The notes beneath the pieces were generated by a model that made no database searches, was not told the DNA's origin, and saw only the letters and a list, made by a program, of their open reading frames with translations. This document shows, one piece after another, positions 1-9,826 of a DNA stretch of 64,000 nucleotides. The DNA comes from Rhizobiales bacterium CCH3-A5 (GTDB lineage Bacteria > Pseudomonadota > Alphaproteobacteria > Rhizobiales > Beijerinckiaceae), in assembly GCA_001556025.1 (NCBI GenBank), contig LSIB01000163.1, positions 124,001 through 188,000 of the forward strand, in the 5' to 3' direction. A program made the position numbers and the translations under genes. Numbering within the stretch: the stretch's first letter is position 1; each line of letters opens with the position of its first letter.

Positions 1-2478
1 CTTCGGTCGGTCGAGAGCCTGCTCGATGCGCTCAACATGCAGCCGAGCGAGCAGGGGCTGACGCGGGCGCTGATCGCCGAGGATCAGACGACGCTGGAAA
101 TCCTGGCGCGCGACCCGGAGATCAAGGCGCTGGCCATGGGGCGGCCCGCCGTCGAGCGGCTCTGGGAGGTCTGCGGTCTGCCGGATTACCGCAAGATCGC
201 GCCGGCCCAGCACGCCGACCTCGCCACCACGCTCTATCTGCGGCTGATGCGCCATGGCCGGCTCGATATCGACTGGTATCGCGCCCAGCTGGCCGCGCTC
301 GACCGGACCGATGGCGAGATCGACACGCTGTCGGCGCGCATCTCCCAGGTCAGGACATGGACCTTCGTCGCGAACCGTCCCGACTGGTTGCCCGATCCCG
401 AGCATTGGCAGGGGGTGGCGCGTCTTGTAGAGGACAGGTTGTCGGACGCTTTGCACGAGAGGCTCGCCAGCCGTTTCGTGGATCGGCGCACGAGTGTGCT
501 GATGCGTCGTTTGCGGGAGAATGTGATGTTGGAGGCTGAGGTCACCACGGCGGGCGACGTGCTCGTCGAGGGCCAGCACGTCGGAATGCTGCAGGGATTC
601 CGCTTCACCGCGGACCCGAAGGCCGGCGGGCCGGAGGCGAAAGCCCTGAACATGGCCGCGATGAAGGCGCTCGCCAGCGAGATCGAGGCGCGCGCCGCGC
701 GCGTCGTGCTCGCCGGCGACGACGCTTTCGTGCTCTCACATGACGGCCTGCTGCGCTGGGTCGGCGAGCCGGTGGCGCGCCTGACCGCCGGCGAGAAAGC
801 GATCGAGCCGCGCCTGCGGCTCCTCGTCGAGGAGCACCTGACGGGGCCGGCGCGCGAGCAGGTCGAGGCGCGGCTGAACCTCTGGCTGAAGAACCACGTC
901 ACCAAGCTGCTCGGGCCGCTCCAGCTTCTCGAGAGCGCGACGACCGCAACCGGAATCGCGCGCGGCATCGCCTTCCAGACGGCGGAATCGCTCGGCGTGC
1001 TCGAACGCGCCAAGGTCGGCGAGGAGATGAAGGCGCTCGATCAGGAGGGCCGCGCCGCGCTGCGCAATCTCGGCATCCGCTTCGGGGCGTTCCATCTTTA
1101 TGTGCCGGCGCTGCTGAAGCCCGCCCCACGCGCGCTCGCCGCCCAGCTCTGGGCGCTGAAGCATGGCGGGCCGGACCTGACCGGGCTCGACGACATCGCC
1201 CATCTGGCCTCGTCGGGCCGCACCTCATTTCCGGTCGACAAGGCGATCCCCAAGGGGCTCTACCGCGCCGCCGGCTACCGTGTCTGTGGCGAGCGGGCCG
1301 TGCGCGTCGACATTCTGGAACGCCTCGCCGACCTGATCCGCCCGGCGATCGCCTATCGGCCCGGCCTGACCCAAGGCGTGCCGCCGGCCGGCGCGGCCGA
1401 TCAGGACGGGTTCGTGGCGACGGGCGCGATGACCTCGCTCGTCGGCTGTGCCGGCGAGGATTTCGCCTCGATCCTGCGCTCGCTCGGCTATAATTCCGTC
1501 AAGCGTCCAGGCCCCGCGATCACCGTGCCGCTGGCCGTGGCTCCGGCTCCGGTCGCCGCGGTCGAGCCGGCTGCCGAGGCTCAGACCGATCCGGTCGCAG
1601 CGCTGAACGACGGCGCTGAGACCGCGCCAGTCGCCACCGATGCCGAAACGCCGGTTGTCGAACCTGTCGCCACGGAAACGCCGGCTGAACCGGAGGCGCC
1701 GCTCGTCGAGCAGCCGGCTGCCGAAACCGCCGACGCACCGATCCTGACCGAAGCCGAACGCGCGCCTGCGCCGGAGCCCACGCCCGAGCCGGTTCCCGCC
1801 GATTTGATGTCGTCTCTGCCGGTCGTGGACGAAGCGACCGCTGGCGCAGAACCGGGCGAGACGGAACAGGCCGATGCCCCTGTCACGGAAACGGCCGCGC
1901 CGGCCGAGACTTCCCCCGCCGCCGTTCCCGCCGAACCCGAGATGATCGAGGTCTGGCGGCCGCATCGTCCCCAAGGCGGCCGCAGGCTGGAGAATGCCGG
2001 CCGCAGGCCCGACAGCCGGCAAGGCCAGCCCCGCGAAGGCGCACCGGGCGAACGCCAGCCCGGCGGACGTCGCCCCAACCGAGACGACCGCCGCCGCGAC
2101 GGCAACCGCCCGCCAATTCCGGCCGTGGCGCCCGGAGTTGAAGGCGCGCCGGCGACTGACGCCGCCGCCCCGCGTCCCGACCGGCCGCCACGCCGCGACG
2201 ACCGGCCCCGCCAGGACGGCCCTCGCCAGGACGGCCCACGCCAGGACCGGCCTTCGCGCAGCGGCAGGCCCGATCAGGGCCGCCCCGAGCAGGGGCGCGG
2301 GCCAAGGCCGGACTTCAAGCGTGACGGCCGTCCCGGCGGCCCGCGTCGCGACGACCGCAACGCCGAGCGTTTCGTCCAGCCGGCACGGCCCCGTCCCGCC
2401 GATCGCGAGCCCGATCCGGATTCGCCCTTCGCCAAGCTCGCCGCGCTGAAGGCGCAGCTCGAGGGCCGCAAGAGCTGA
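1..2478 (+). CDS. Suv3/MgpS-like helicase, C-terminal part (5' truncated)
   Basis: The reading frame is open from base 1, so the gene begins outside the window and 825 residues are visible. The DEAD-box motor motifs are not here. What is seen is the helicase C-terminal region (about residues 100-390 of the visible part, with segments such as RTWTFVANRPDWLPDPEHW and DRRTSVLMRRLRENVMLEAE) that I recognise from rhizobial helicases annotated MgpS or Suv3-like. From about residue 505 the protein becomes an Ala/Pro/Glu-rich stretch and then an Arg/Gly/Pro/Asp-rich tail with short RQDGP repeats, probably disordered and RNA-binding. A role in RNA unwinding or decay is inferred from the family. The next gene starts about 120 bp downstream on the same strand. 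Confidence 0.75.
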   Translation, partial: LRSVESLLDALNMQPSEQGLTRALIAEDQTTLEILARDPEIKALAMGRPAVERLWEVCGLPDYRKIAPAQHADLATTLYLRLMRHGRLDIDWYRAQLAALDRTDGEIDTLSARISQVRTWTFVANRPDWLPDPEHWQGVARLVEDRLSDALHERLASRFVDRRTSVLMRRLRENVMLEAEVTTAGDVLVEGQHVGMLQGFRFTADPKAGGPEAKALNMAAMKALASEIEARAARVVLAGDDAFVLSHDGLLRWVGEPVARLTAGEKAIEPRLRLLVEEHLTGPAREQVEARLNLWLKNHVTKLLGPLQLLESATTATGIARGIAFQTAESLGVLERAKVGEEMKALDQEGRAALRNLGIRFGAFHLYVPALLKPAPRALAAQLWALKHGGPDLTGLDDIAHLASSGRTSFPVDKAIPKGLYRAAGYRVCGERAVRVDILERLADLIRPAIAYRPGLTQGVPPAGAADQDGFVATGAMTSLVGCAGEDFASILRSLGYNSVKRPGPAITVPLAVAPAPVAAVEPAAEAQTDPVAALNDGAETAPVATDAETPVVEPVATETPAEPEAPLVEQPAAETADAPILTEAERAPAPEPTPEPVPADLMSSLPVVDEATAGAEPGETEQADAPVTETAAPAETSPAAVPAEPEMIEVWRPHRPQGGRRLENAGRRPDSRQGQPREGAPGERQPGGRRPNRDDRRRDGNRPPIPAVAPGVEGAPATDAAAPRPDRPPRRDDRPRQDGPRQDGPRQDRPSRSGRPDQGRPEQGRGPRPDFKRDGRPGGPRRDDRNAERFVQPARPRPADREPDPDSPFAKLAALKAQLEGRKS

Positions 2479-2596
2479 GGCGCGTTGACCATCGGGATCC
2501 GGCGCGGTTGCGCAGACCGCACTGGCCCGCTATTCGGCTAAGCGTATCCCGTGGGATGCGATCGGCCTCGCGTTAGGCCGCGCCGGAGTTGCCGAT

Positions 2597-2815
2597 TTGC
2601 AGTCCATGCCCATGCTTGTCTCCAAGCCAATCAAGCAGAGCGAGCGTCCGCGCTTCATCGCCATCAGGCGCGACAGCGACGGCTACGGCATCCGCTTCGG
2701 CCTGACCGAAGAAGAGGACAAGCTGCGCCACGGCCCGGTCTTCGCGACCTTGCCCGAGGCGCTGGCCTGGATCGCCAGCGTCGACGGCGGCCCGATCGAC
2801 GCCTCCGCATCATGA
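2597..2815 (+). CDS. small hypothetical protein coupled to hutD
   Basis: This is a 72-residue reading frame with the pattern RFIAIRRDSDGYGIRFGLTEEED then ATLPEALAWIASVDG, which looks like a small alpha/beta fold. I do not recognise a family. Its stop overlaps the start of the HutD gene in an ATGA, so the two are probably translated together; that coupling is the best argument that it is real. The first methionine could be internal (codons 1, 4 and 6 are Met or near it). No membrane segment, signal peptide or metal motif is visible. Confidence 0.5.
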   Translation: MQSMPMLVSKPIKQSERPRFIAIRRDSDGYGIRFGLTEEEDKLRHGPVFATLPEALAWIASVDGGPIDASAS

Positions 2816-3408
2816 ACGCGCCCCGCCTGATGGCCCTTCCGGCGAGCGGCTTTCGCCGAACCCCGTGGAAGAATGGCGGCGGGGTCAGCACCGACATCGC
2901 CGATTGCTATCGGCCGGACGCCGCGCCAGCAGGCTGGGAGGACGTGATCTGGCGGCTCGGCCGCACGCAGATCGTGACGCCCGGCCCCTTTTCCGACCTG
3001 ACGGGTTATGAGCGCCTGCAGGTCGTGATCGCTGGCCGGGGCCTGGTTCTGGTGACGCCCGACGGTGACATCGACCTGCGCGAGCCGTTTCAGCCGGTGC
3101 GCTACGATGGCGGCACGTCGATCGTGACGCGGCTCGAACACGGCCCCGTCGAGGTCGTGAACCTTATCGCCGACCGGGCGCTTTGCGAGATCGCGCTCGC
3201 AGTGCTGAAACCGGGAGAGCGGGCCGAGCTCCGGACGGGCCTGCATCTCCTCTATGCGCCCGATGGGATGGTGACCGGCGATGCCGGTAGTCAGGCCTTT
3301 GCGGTCGAGGTCGGCGACGCACTGCGGATCGAGTCGGACGCACCCAGCCGGCTTTCCATCACGGACGGCAGCGCTTTGCTCGCCACGATCATCCGCCGCG
3401 ACGCCTGA
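2812..3408 (+). CDS. HutD family protein
   Basis: A 198-residue protein of the HutD family, a cupin-like fold often encoded with histidine-utilisation genes but without a proven enzymatic role. The diagnostic N terminus is present (FRRTPWKNGGGVSTDIA), followed by the cupin-like stretch with WRLGRTQIVTPGPFSDLTGYERLQVVIAG. The start is taken at the ATG inside the ATGA overlap with the preceding small gene. A longer frame exists upstream, but its translation there is Arg/His-rich shadow sequence. No hutU, hutH or hutI is nearby, so here the gene is an orphan. The downstream gene is convergent and ends four bases away. Confidence 0.85.
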   Translation: MNAPRLMALPASGFRRTPWKNGGGVSTDIADCYRPDAAPAGWEDVIWRLGRTQIVTPGPFSDLTGYERLQVVIAGRGLVLVTPDGDIDLREPFQPVRYDGGTSIVTRLEHGPVEVVNLIADRALCEIALAVLKPGERAELRTGLHLLYAPDGMVTGDAGSQAFAVEVGDALRIESDAPSRLSITDGSALLATIIRRDA

Positions 3409-3412
3409 GGAT

Positions 3413-3634
3413 TCAGAAGTCGCTCGTCAGGCCCTTGACCTCCCAGTCGTTGTAGCGGCCCGGCTCCAGCCCGCCACGGCCGTTGATCTCGCGCTCGCGC
3501 GCCTGCTCGGCCGCGCGTGCATCGATCTCGGCGCGACGCGCCTGCGCCTCGGCCAGCGCGCGCTCGGCGGCTGCCGAGAGCTTGCGGGGCGGGGCCGCGC
3601 TGCCCGTGTCGGACGGGATCGGATCGTCGGTCAT
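3413..3634 (-). CDS. DUF1674 / SDHAF4-like succinate dehydrogenase assembly factor
   Basis: A 73-residue protein whose C terminus carries the DUF1674 signature: [20 protein letters not shown], the short conserved tail of SDHAF4 (Sdh8). Family members bind the free flavinated SdhA subunit and help assemble succinate dehydrogenase. The N-terminal half is an Ala/Glu/Arg-rich helix. The gene is on the minus strand, convergent with hutD and divergent from htpX. It has no sdh neighbours here, which is usual for this family. Confidence 0.8.
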   Translation of the reverse strand: MTDDPIPSDTGSAAPPRKLSAAAERALAEAQARRAEIDARAAEQAREREINGRGGLEPGRYNDWEVKGLTSDF

Positions 3635-3762
3635 GGCGTCTTGCCGTCTCGTTCCAGGGGGCTCCCTTGCGGGAGCGGCATTGCCCTCACCACATAAGGC
3701 GCGAAAAGCCGCAAGGGGAGAGGCAAACTTCCCTCACGGTTCGAGACATGCAGGGGAGACCC

Positions 3763-4689
3763 ATGAACTATTTCCGCACCGGCATCCTGATGGCCGGACT
3801 GACCGCGCTGTTCGGAGCGGTCGGCTATCTGCTCGGCGGCGCGAGCGGCGCGCTGGTCGCGCTCGCCATCGCGGCCGCGACCAACCTGTTCAGCTACTGG
3901 AACTCCGACAAGCTCGCGCTGGCCGCCCACAACGCGCAGGAGGTCGACGAGCGCAGCGCGCCCGAGCTTTACGGCATGGTCCGCGACCTCGCCGCGCGCG
4001 CCAACATGCCGATGCCGCGCGTCTATCTGATCCATGAGGACCAGCCCAACGCCTTCGCCACCGGCCGCAATCCGGAAAACGCGGCAGTCGCCGCGACCAC
4101 CGGCATCATGCGCACGCTGACCTATGAGGAGCTGGCCGGCGTGATGGCGCATGAACTCGCCCACATCAAGAACCACGACACGCTGACCATGACGATCACC
4201 GCCACCATGGCGGGCGCGATCTCGTCGCTGGCGACCTTCGGCATGATGTTCGGCTCGCGCGAAAACCGCCCGAACGTCATCATCCAGATCCTGATCACCG
4301 TGCTCGCCCCGCTGGCTGCGATGGTGATCCAGATGGCGATCTCGCGCTCGCGCGAATACGAAGCCGACAAGCTCGGCGGCGAAATCGTGGGCAATCCGGT
4401 CTGGCTCGCCGATGCGCTCGCCAAGATCGCGGGCGCGGTTCCGCACATTCCAAACGAGACGGCGGAGGCGAAGCCTGCTACGGCGCACATGTTCATCATC
4501 AACCCTCTCACCGGCGGCGGCATGGATTCCCTGTTCTCGACACATCCCGACACCGGCAACCGCATCGCCGCGCTGATGGAGCAGGCCCGCGCCATGGGCA
4601 TCGGTCAGTCGCGCGGCGGCTTCGCGAGCCAGGCGTCGGCCAGCCCATGGGCCGGCAGCAGCGGCAGCCAGCCCGGACCCTGGGGCTGA
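3763..4689 (+). CDS. htpX: zinc metalloprotease HtpX
   Basis: A 308-residue membrane protease of the M48 family that degrades damaged membrane proteins at the cytoplasmic face of the inner membrane. Two hydrophobic segments lie at about residues 5-45, the HEXXH zinc site is H130-E131-L-A-H134, and a second hydrophobic pair follows at about 150-190, with the downstream SREYEAD helix supplying the third zinc ligand. The chosen ATG has a good ribosome-binding site (AGGGGAGA); a Met codon 15 bases upstream is possible but less likely. rsmB follows one base after the stop, so the two are probably one transcript. Confidence 0.95.
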   Translation: MNYFRTGILMAGLTALFGAVGYLLGGASGALVALAIAAATNLFSYWNSDKLALAAHNAQEVDERSAPELYGMVRDLAARANMPMPRVYLIHEDQPNAFATGRNPENAAVAATTGIMRTLTYEELAGVMAHELAHIKNHDTLTMTITATMAGAISSLATFGMMFGSRENRPNVIIQILITVLAPLAAMVIQMAISRSREYEADKLGGEIVGNPVWLADALAKIAGAVPHIPNETAEAKPATAHMFIINPLTGGGMDSLFSTHPDTGNRIAALMEQARAMGIGQSRGGFASQASASPWAGSSGSQPGPWG

Positions 4690-4690
4690 G

Positions 4691-6055
4691 ATGGCGCGAC
4701 CGGAACAGGCGGGAACGAGCGCGAGCGAAACGAAACCTGACACGACCGAGGCAGTGCCCGGCCTGCCGGCACGCCGGTTGGCGGCGAAGCTGATCGACGA
4801 GGTGTTGCGGGCGAAGCTCGCGCTTGACGAGACGTTTGAGCGCATAAGCCCCGATTTCGGGCTCGACGCCGCCGATGCGGGGTTGGCGCGCGCCATCGCC
4901 ATCACCGCTTTCCGCCGGCTCGGCACGATCCAGCACGCGATCAACGCAAGGCTGGAGCGCGGCAGCCCGCGCAATTCCGGGCCGTTCGAGCCGATCATGG
5001 TCGTGGCCGCAGCCCAGATCCTGTTCCTCGACGTGCCGGACCACGCGGCCGTCGATCTCGCCATCCGCCATCTCCACGAGGATGCGCGCTCCTCGCGTTA
5101 TGTCGCGCTCGGCAATGCGCTGCTGCGCCGGCTCGCCCGCGAGCGCGACGCCATCCTCGCCGAAGCGCAGGCCGATCTCTTCCTCGACGTGCCTGACTGG
5201 CTCGCCGAGAGCTGGCGCGACTCTTACGGCGAGGAAACCGCCGCCGCCATCGCCAGAAGCCATCGCGAGGAGCCGCCGCTCGATCTCTCGGTGAAGGAGA
5301 ACGCCGCCGAATGGGCGGAGCGTCTCGACGGCCTGCTGCTGCCGACCGGCTCGGTGCGCCTGCGCGAGCGCGGCAGCCTGACCGCGATGCCGGGCTTCGA
5401 CGAGGGCGCCTGGTGGGTGCAGGACGCGGCTGCCGCCCTGCCGGCGCTGCTGTTGGCTCCAAAACCCGGCGAACGCGTCGCCGATCTCTGCGCCGCGCCG
5501 GGCGGCAAGACCGCCCAACTCGCGGCGATGGGTGCCAGCGTCACCGCTGTCGATCGTTCGGGGCCGCGCCTGCGCCGCCTGCGCGAGAACCTGACAAGGC
5601 TCGGCCTCACCGCCGAGGTCGTCACCAAGGATGCGAGCCTCTGGCAGGCCGATCCGTTCGACGCCGTTTTGCTCGACGCGCCCTGCAGCGCGACGGGCAC
5701 GATCCGCCGCCACCCCGACGTCGCCTGGACCAAGAGTCCAGAGGATCGCGACAAGCTCGCAGCGCTTCAGGGCCGCCTGCTAGAGGCCGCGGCCCGGCTG
5801 ACGAAATCCGGCGGCCGGTTGGTCTACTGCACCTGCTCGCTGGAGCCGCAGGAGGGCGAGGAGCAGATCGCGGCCTTTCTGTCCGAAAACGCCGATTTCC
5901 GCCGGCAGCCGATTACGCCCGATGAGGTCGGCGGCGTCTCCGGCGCGATCGACGCCAATGGCGACCTGCGCACGCTGCCGCATCAATTGGCGGGGGACAC
6001 AGGCCGCCTTTCCGGCTGGGCGGGGTTTTACGCCTGCCGCCTGATCAGGCTATGA
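4691..6055 (+). CDS. rsmB: 16S rRNA (cytosine-C5) methyltransferase RsmB/Sun family
   Basis: A 454-residue protein with an N-terminal NusB-like RNA-binding domain (about residues 20-150) and a C-terminal SAM-dependent methyltransferase. The SAM motif LCAAPGGKTAQLA lies near residue 265. The two cysteines of the family are C332 in DAPCSATG and C382 in CTCSLEP. Family members methylate C967 of 16S rRNA. The start follows the htpX stop by one base, suggesting co-transcription. A Rhizobiales-type palindromic repeat separates it from the next gene. Confidence 0.93.
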   Translation: MARPEQAGTSASETKPDTTEAVPGLPARRLAAKLIDEVLRAKLALDETFERISPDFGLDAADAGLARAIAITAFRRLGTIQHAINARLERGSPRNSGPFEPIMVVAAAQILFLDVPDHAAVDLAIRHLHEDARSSRYVALGNALLRRLARERDAILAEAQADLFLDVPDWLAESWRDSYGEETAAAIARSHREEPPLDLSVKENAAEWAERLDGLLLPTGSVRLRERGSLTAMPGFDEGAWWVQDAAAALPALLLAPKPGERVADLCAAPGGKTAQLAAMGASVTAVDRSGPRLRRLRENLTRLGLTAEVVTKDASLWQADPFDAVLLDAPCSATGTIRRHPDVAWTKSPEDRDKLAALQGRLLEAAARLTKSGGRLVYCTCSLEPQEGEEQIAAFLSENADFRRQPITPDEVGGVSGAIDANGDLRTLPHQLAGDTGRLSGWAGFYACRLIRL

Positions 6056-6106
6056 CGGAATGGGGAATCGCCGGGCCTGGGACAGCCCTGCGAGAGTAGG
6101 CGTTGG

Positions 6107-6153
6107 GGCATGATGCGGTCGAAAAAGCGGTTCCCGCTTTTCGGCGTCATGCC
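6107..6153. repeat. short palindromic intergenic repeat
   Basis: The 47-bp segment begins GGCATGA and ends TCATGCC. Inside it, AAAAGCG and CGCTTTT form a second stem around a TTCC loop. It matches the general look of the GCATGAT...CGGTTCCC...ATCATGC repeats common between genes in Rhizobiales genomes. It could fold in RNA after rsmB and act as a weak terminator, but no U-tract follows. Confidence 0.6.
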
Positions 6154-6160
6154 TTAGGGG

Positions 6161-7906
6161 ATGGGGCTTTCGGGAGCATTGAGCGGCTGGTCTGAGCGAA
6201 GGGGGCTTGCCGGCGCAGCGATCGGACGGGCGGCGCGACGCACGCGCGGCCAGTTCGTCGGCGCGGCGCACCGCCTGTGGCCCTTCGGCAAGGCGACAGC
6301 CTCGCGGCTGCTATTTGCCCCCCACGATTTGCGCACCGCCGACCCGACCACCGCCAGCGACATCTATTCCGGCTATTTCGCCTTTGCGGGGCGCACACTC
6401 CGCAGCCACGGCGATTCGCCCTTCGACTCGACGCCGCCGAGCGAGGCCTGGGCCGAGGCGCTGCACGGCTTCGGCTGGCTGCGCCATATGCGCGCGGCCG
6501 ACACCGCGATCGCCCGCGCCAACGCCCGCGCGCTGGTCGGCGATTTCATCCAGAAGCGGCGCGACCGGAGCGAGATCGCGCGCAGGCCGGCGGTGGCCGC
6601 CCGGCGGCTGATCGCCTTTCTGTCGCATTCGCCGCTGCTGCTGGAGGGGGCCGACCATGTTTTCTACGAACGCTTCGTCGGCCATGTCTCGCGCCTGACC
6701 GACAAGCTGACGCTCGCCTTGTCAGGTGCGGTCGAGGGCGTCGCACGGTTACAGGTGCTGATCGCCGTGACGCTCGCAGCGATCAGCCTCGACAAGCAGG
6801 AGCGCAGGCTGCGGCGCTTCGAGATGGCGCTGTCGGACGAACTCGACCACCAGATCCTGCCCGATGGCGGCCACCTCACCCGCAATCCGCGCCTTCTGAT
6901 CGAATTGCTGCTCGATCTCCTGCCCCTCCGCGAAACATTCGCGGCGCGCGGCATGGAGCCGCCGCGCGGCGTGATCATGGCGATCGAGCGGATGATGCCG
7001 CATTTGCGGCTGTTCCGGCACGGCGACGGGTCGCTCGCCTTGTTCAACGGCATGGGCACGACGCCGCCCGACCTGATGGCGACGCTGGCGGCCTATGACG
7101 ACGCCCGGGCCCGGCCGATCGAGCATGCCGCCTATTCCGGCTACAGCCGCCTGACCGGCGGACGCGCCATCGTCGTGGTCGACGCCGGGGCCGCCCCGCG
7201 CGGCGCGCATTCGATCGAGGCCCATGCCGGCTGCCTCGCCTTCGAGTTCTCCAGCGGGCCGGATCGCATCGTCGTCAATTGCGGCGCAAGCCGCTACGGC
7301 TCGGCCGAGCTCAGGCTGGCGGCGCGCAGCACCGCGGCGCATTCCACCGTCGAGCTCGACGAGCGCTCAAGCGCCGATTTCGGGCTGGTGCTGGGCGAAC
7401 GGCGCATCGTGGCGGGTCCGGGCGATGTCCGCGTCGCGCGGCAGGAGGCGACCGACGGTCAGGAATGGGTCGCCAGCCATGACGGCTACAAGCGCAGGCT
7501 GGGAGCCGTCCATACGCGTCGCCTGCTGCTGGCCCGCGACGGGGCGAGCCTCGACGGCGAGGACGAGTTCACGCTGTCGACGGCGCGCGAGACATTGCCG
7601 GCTCTGGCGCGCTTCCACCTGCATCCCGCCATCAGGGCGAGCCTGACGAGCGACGGGACAGGGGCGCTGCTGACGCTCGCCTCCGGCGAGGTCTGGAGCT
7701 TCGCGGCAGGCGACCTGCCCGTCGCGATCGAGGAAAGCATCTTTCTGGCCGCCGCCGACAGCCGCCGCCGCAGCGAACAGCTCGTTGTCGCCTTCGACGC
7801 TGTGGCGACGCCCCAGATCGCCTGGCGCTTCGCGCGGGTCGAGGGCCTGTTCTCGGCGCATCCGCTTGTTCCGGAACCGGCCGGGACACCGACGCCCGAC
7901 GCCTGA
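6161..7906 (+). CDS. heparinase II/III family protein
   Basis: A 581-residue protein. The N-terminal two thirds are helical (alpha/alpha toroid type), with the family segment [21 protein letters not shown] near residues 60-80. The C-terminal part (from about 320) is the Heparinase_II_III beta-sandwich, with [20 protein letters not shown] and CLAFEFSSG. Characterised relatives are polysaccharide lyases, but the copy found between rsmB and purH in this bacterial group has no proven substrate; envelope polysaccharide turnover is only a guess. No clear signal peptide is seen. The start is uncertain, because the purine-rich stretch lies too close to the ATG and a palindromic repeat ends seven bases before it. 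Confidence 0.85.
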   Translation: MGLSGALSGWSERRGLAGAAIGRAARRTRGQFVGAAHRLWPFGKATASRLLFAPHDLRTADPTTASDIYSGYFAFAGRTLRSHGDSPFDSTPPSEAWAEALHGFGWLRHMRAADTAIARANARALVGDFIQKRRDRSEIARRPAVAARRLIAFLSHSPLLLEGADHVFYERFVGHVSRLTDKLTLALSGAVEGVARLQVLIAVTLAAISLDKQERRLRRFEMALSDELDHQILPDGGHLTRNPRLLIELLLDLLPLRETFAARGMEPPRGVIMAIERMMPHLRLFRHGDGSLALFNGMGTTPPDLMATLAAYDDARARPIEHAAYSGYSRLTGGRAIVVVDAGAAPRGAHSIEAHAGCLAFEFSSGPDRIVVNCGASRYGSAELRLAARSTAAHSTVELDERSSADFGLVLGERRIVAGPGDVRVARQEATDGQEWVASHDGYKRRLGAVHTRRLLLARDGASLDGEDEFTLSTARETLPALARFHLHPAIRASLTSDGTGALLTLASGEVWSFAAGDLPVAIEESIFLAAADSRRRSEQLVVAFDAVATPQIAWRFARVEGLFSAHPLVPEPAGTPTPDA

Positions 7907-7995
7907 CCGCATCGCGGTGCTGCGCTTTGCTTATGCAGCGCAGCATGATAGCTCGCGCCAGACCTGATCTTCTCACCAAGTCCGGACCTGACCCG

Positions 7996-9588
7996 ATGCC
8001 GACAGAGCTTCGCCGCGTCGAACGCGCCCTTCTTTCCGTCTCGGACAAGACCGGGCTCGTCGATTTCGCCCGCGCTTTGCACAAGCTTGGCATCGCGCTG
8101 GTCTCGACCGGCGGGACCTCCAAGGCGATCTCCGAGGCGGGGCTGCCGGTCACCGACGTCTCCGACCTGACCGGCTTCCCCGAGATGATGGACGGGCGCG
8201 TCAAGACGCTGCATCCCAAGGTCCATGGCGGCCTGCTGGCGATCCGCTCCCACCCCGAGCATCAGGCCTCGATGATCGGCCACGGCATCGCGCCGATCGA
8301 CCTTCTGGTGGTCAATCTCTACCCCTTCGAGGCGACGGTCGCGGCCGGCAAGGGCTATGACGACTGCATCGAGAACATCGACATCGGCGGGCCGGCGATG
8401 ATCCGCGCCGCCGCGAAGAACCATAACGACGTCGCGGTCGTGGTCGATGCGGCCGACTATGGCGCCGTGCTCGACGACCTTGCCGCCCGGAAGGGCTCGA
8501 CCACACTGACGCTCCGGAAAAAACTGGCGCAGAAAGCCTATGCCCGCACGGCGGCCTATGATGCCGCGATCTCGAACTGGTTCGCAAACGAGCTGGGCGA
8601 AACCTCGCCTGACTACCGCGCGCTCGGCGGCGCACTGGGGCAGACGCTGCGCTATGGCGAGAATCCGCATCAATGGGCAGCGTTCTACCGCACGCCCGAG
8701 CAGCGTCCCGGCGTCTCGACCGCACGGCAGGTGCAGGGCAAGCAGCTCTCCTACAACAACATCAACGATACCGACGCCGCCTTCGAATGCGTCGCAGAGT
8801 TCGATCCTGCGGCGAGCGCCGCCTGCGTCATCGTCAAGCACGCCAACCCCTGCGGCGTCGCCACAGGCGCCGATCTCGGCACGGCCTATGAGCGCGCGCT
8901 CGCCTGCGACCCCGTCTCGGCCTTCGGCGGCATCGTCGCGGTGAACCGGACGCTCGATGCGGCTGCCGCGAGGAAGATCGTCGAGATCTTCACCGAGGTC
9001 ATCATCGCGCCGGACGCCGACGAGGAGGCGATCGCGCTGATCGCCGCCAAGAAGAACCTGCGCCTGTTGTTGACCGGCGGCCTGCCGGATGTGCGCGCAG
9101 GCGGCCTCTCGCTGCGCACCGTCTCGGGCGGCTTCCTGGCCCAGGCCCGCGACAACGCCGTCGTCGACGACATGGCGCTGAAGGTGGTCACACGGCGTCA
9201 GCCGAGCGAGGCCGAGCTTTTCGATCTGCGCTTCGCCTTTCGCGTCGCCAAGCACGTCAAGTCGAACGCGATCGTCTATGCAAAGGCCGGCGCGACGGTC
9301 GGCATCGGCGCTGGCCAGATGAGCAGGGTCGATTCCTCCCGCATCGCCGCCTGGAAAGCGGCCGAGGCCGCGAAGGCTGCTGGCGCGCCTGCAAGCCTCG
9401 CCAAGGGCTCTGTCGTCGCGTCGGACGCCTTCTTCCCCTTCGCCGATGGGCTGCTGGCGGCCGCCGAGGCGGGCGCGACGGCGGTGATCCAGCCCGGCGG
9501 ATCGATGCGGGACGACGAGGTCATCAGGGCCGCCGACGAGGCCGGCCTCGCCATGGTCTTCACCGGACACCGCCATTTCCGGCATTGA
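7996..9588 (+). CDS. purH: bifunctional AICAR formyltransferase / IMP cyclohydrolase PurH
   Basis: A 530-residue bifunctional enzyme for the last two steps of IMP synthesis. The N-terminal MGS-like IMP cyclohydrolase domain (about 1-200) has [12 protein letters not shown] and [16 protein letters not shown]. The AICAR transformylase domain (about 200-530) has the catalytic KHANPCG motif and ends in FTGHRHFRH, the usual C terminus. The frame can be extended upstream to an ATG at 7927, but the chosen start gives the normal family length and the conserved N terminus [15 protein letters not shown]. Confidence 0.97.
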   Translation: MPTELRRVERALLSVSDKTGLVDFARALHKLGIALVSTGGTSKAISEAGLPVTDVSDLTGFPEMMDGRVKTLHPKVHGGLLAIRSHPEHQASMIGHGIAPIDLLVVNLYPFEATVAAGKGYDDCIENIDIGGPAMIRAAAKNHNDVAVVVDAADYGAVLDDLAARKGSTTLTLRKKLAQKAYARTAAYDAAISNWFANELGETSPDYRALGGALGQTLRYGENPHQWAAFYRTPEQRPGVSTARQVQGKQLSYNNINDTDAAFECVAEFDPAASAACVIVKHANPCGVATGADLGTAYERALACDPVSAFGGIVAVNRTLDAAAARKIVEIFTEVIIAPDADEEAIALIAAKKNLRLLLTGGLPDVRAGGLSLRTVSGGFLAQARDNAVVDDMALKVVTRRQPSEAELFDLRFAFRVAKHVKSNAIVYAKAGATVGIGAGQMSRVDSSRIAAWKAAEAAKAAGAPASLAKGSVVASDAFFPFADGLLAAAEAGATAVIQPGGSMRDDEVIRAADEAGLAMVFTGHRHFRH

Positions 9589-9613
9589 ACGCCGAAGTCT
9601 GTCGACCCTCTCC

Positions 9614-9690
9614 ATCATTGCGAGCGACCGAAACAATCCAGATGTCGGCGCGAGACGCTCGGTTGCTTCGTCGCGCCCGCAATCACGGCG
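9614..9690. repeat. degenerate Rhizobiales-type inverted repeat
   Basis: The segment starts CATTGCGAGCGACCGAAACAA and ends with TTGCTTCGTCGCGCCCGCAAT. The two halves are imperfect reverse complements, as in the widespread CATTGCGAGCG...GCAATGACG intergenic repeat of this order. It lies between purH and irr. No open reading frame of note is present here. Confidence 0.5.
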
Positions 9691-9721
9691 GGGCTGATGC
9701 GCATTGCCGCACCCCAGCTGA

Positions 9722-9754
9722 TTGACATCAAACGTCCGATCCGACAAATATAAT
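9722..9754 (+). promoter_or_regulatory. candidate irr promoter
   Basis: A perfect TTGACA at 9722-9727 is followed by the AT-rich run AAATATAAT at 9746-9754. A -10 box AAATAT gives an 18-bp spacer; the better hexamer TATAAT gives 21 bp, which is long. Either way the ICE-like palindrome at 9765-9789 falls just downstream, where a bound repressor would block initiation. Confidence 0.45.
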
Positions 9755-9764
9755 AACAATATCA

Positions 9765-9789
9765 GTAGTTTAGATGTCTTCTAAACTAC
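9765..9789 (+). promoter_or_regulatory. ICE-type Irr operator upstream of irr
   Basis: Perfect 10-bp inverted repeat GTAGTTTAGA-tgtct-TCTAAACTAC. Its core, TTTAGATGTCTTCTAAA, differs from the iron control element pattern TTTAGAAnnnTTCTAAA (as I recall it for alphaproteobacterial Irr) at one position. It lies 38 bp before the irr start, so autoregulation is the natural reading. The palindrome is seen directly; protein binding is inference. Confidence 0.75.
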
Positions 9790-9826
9790 GGGGCCGGACA
9801 TCCGGCATTGTCGGAAGGCGTTTGCG

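Noticed and set aside
3631..5064. 477-residue minus-strand open frame
   Set aside because: Antisense to htpX and the start of rsmB, both with intact catalytic motifs on the plus strand.
7486..9759. 757-residue minus-strand open frame
   Set aside because: Antisense to the end of the heparinase-like gene and all of purH, with low-complexity Arg/Asp/Gly-rich translation; a shadow.
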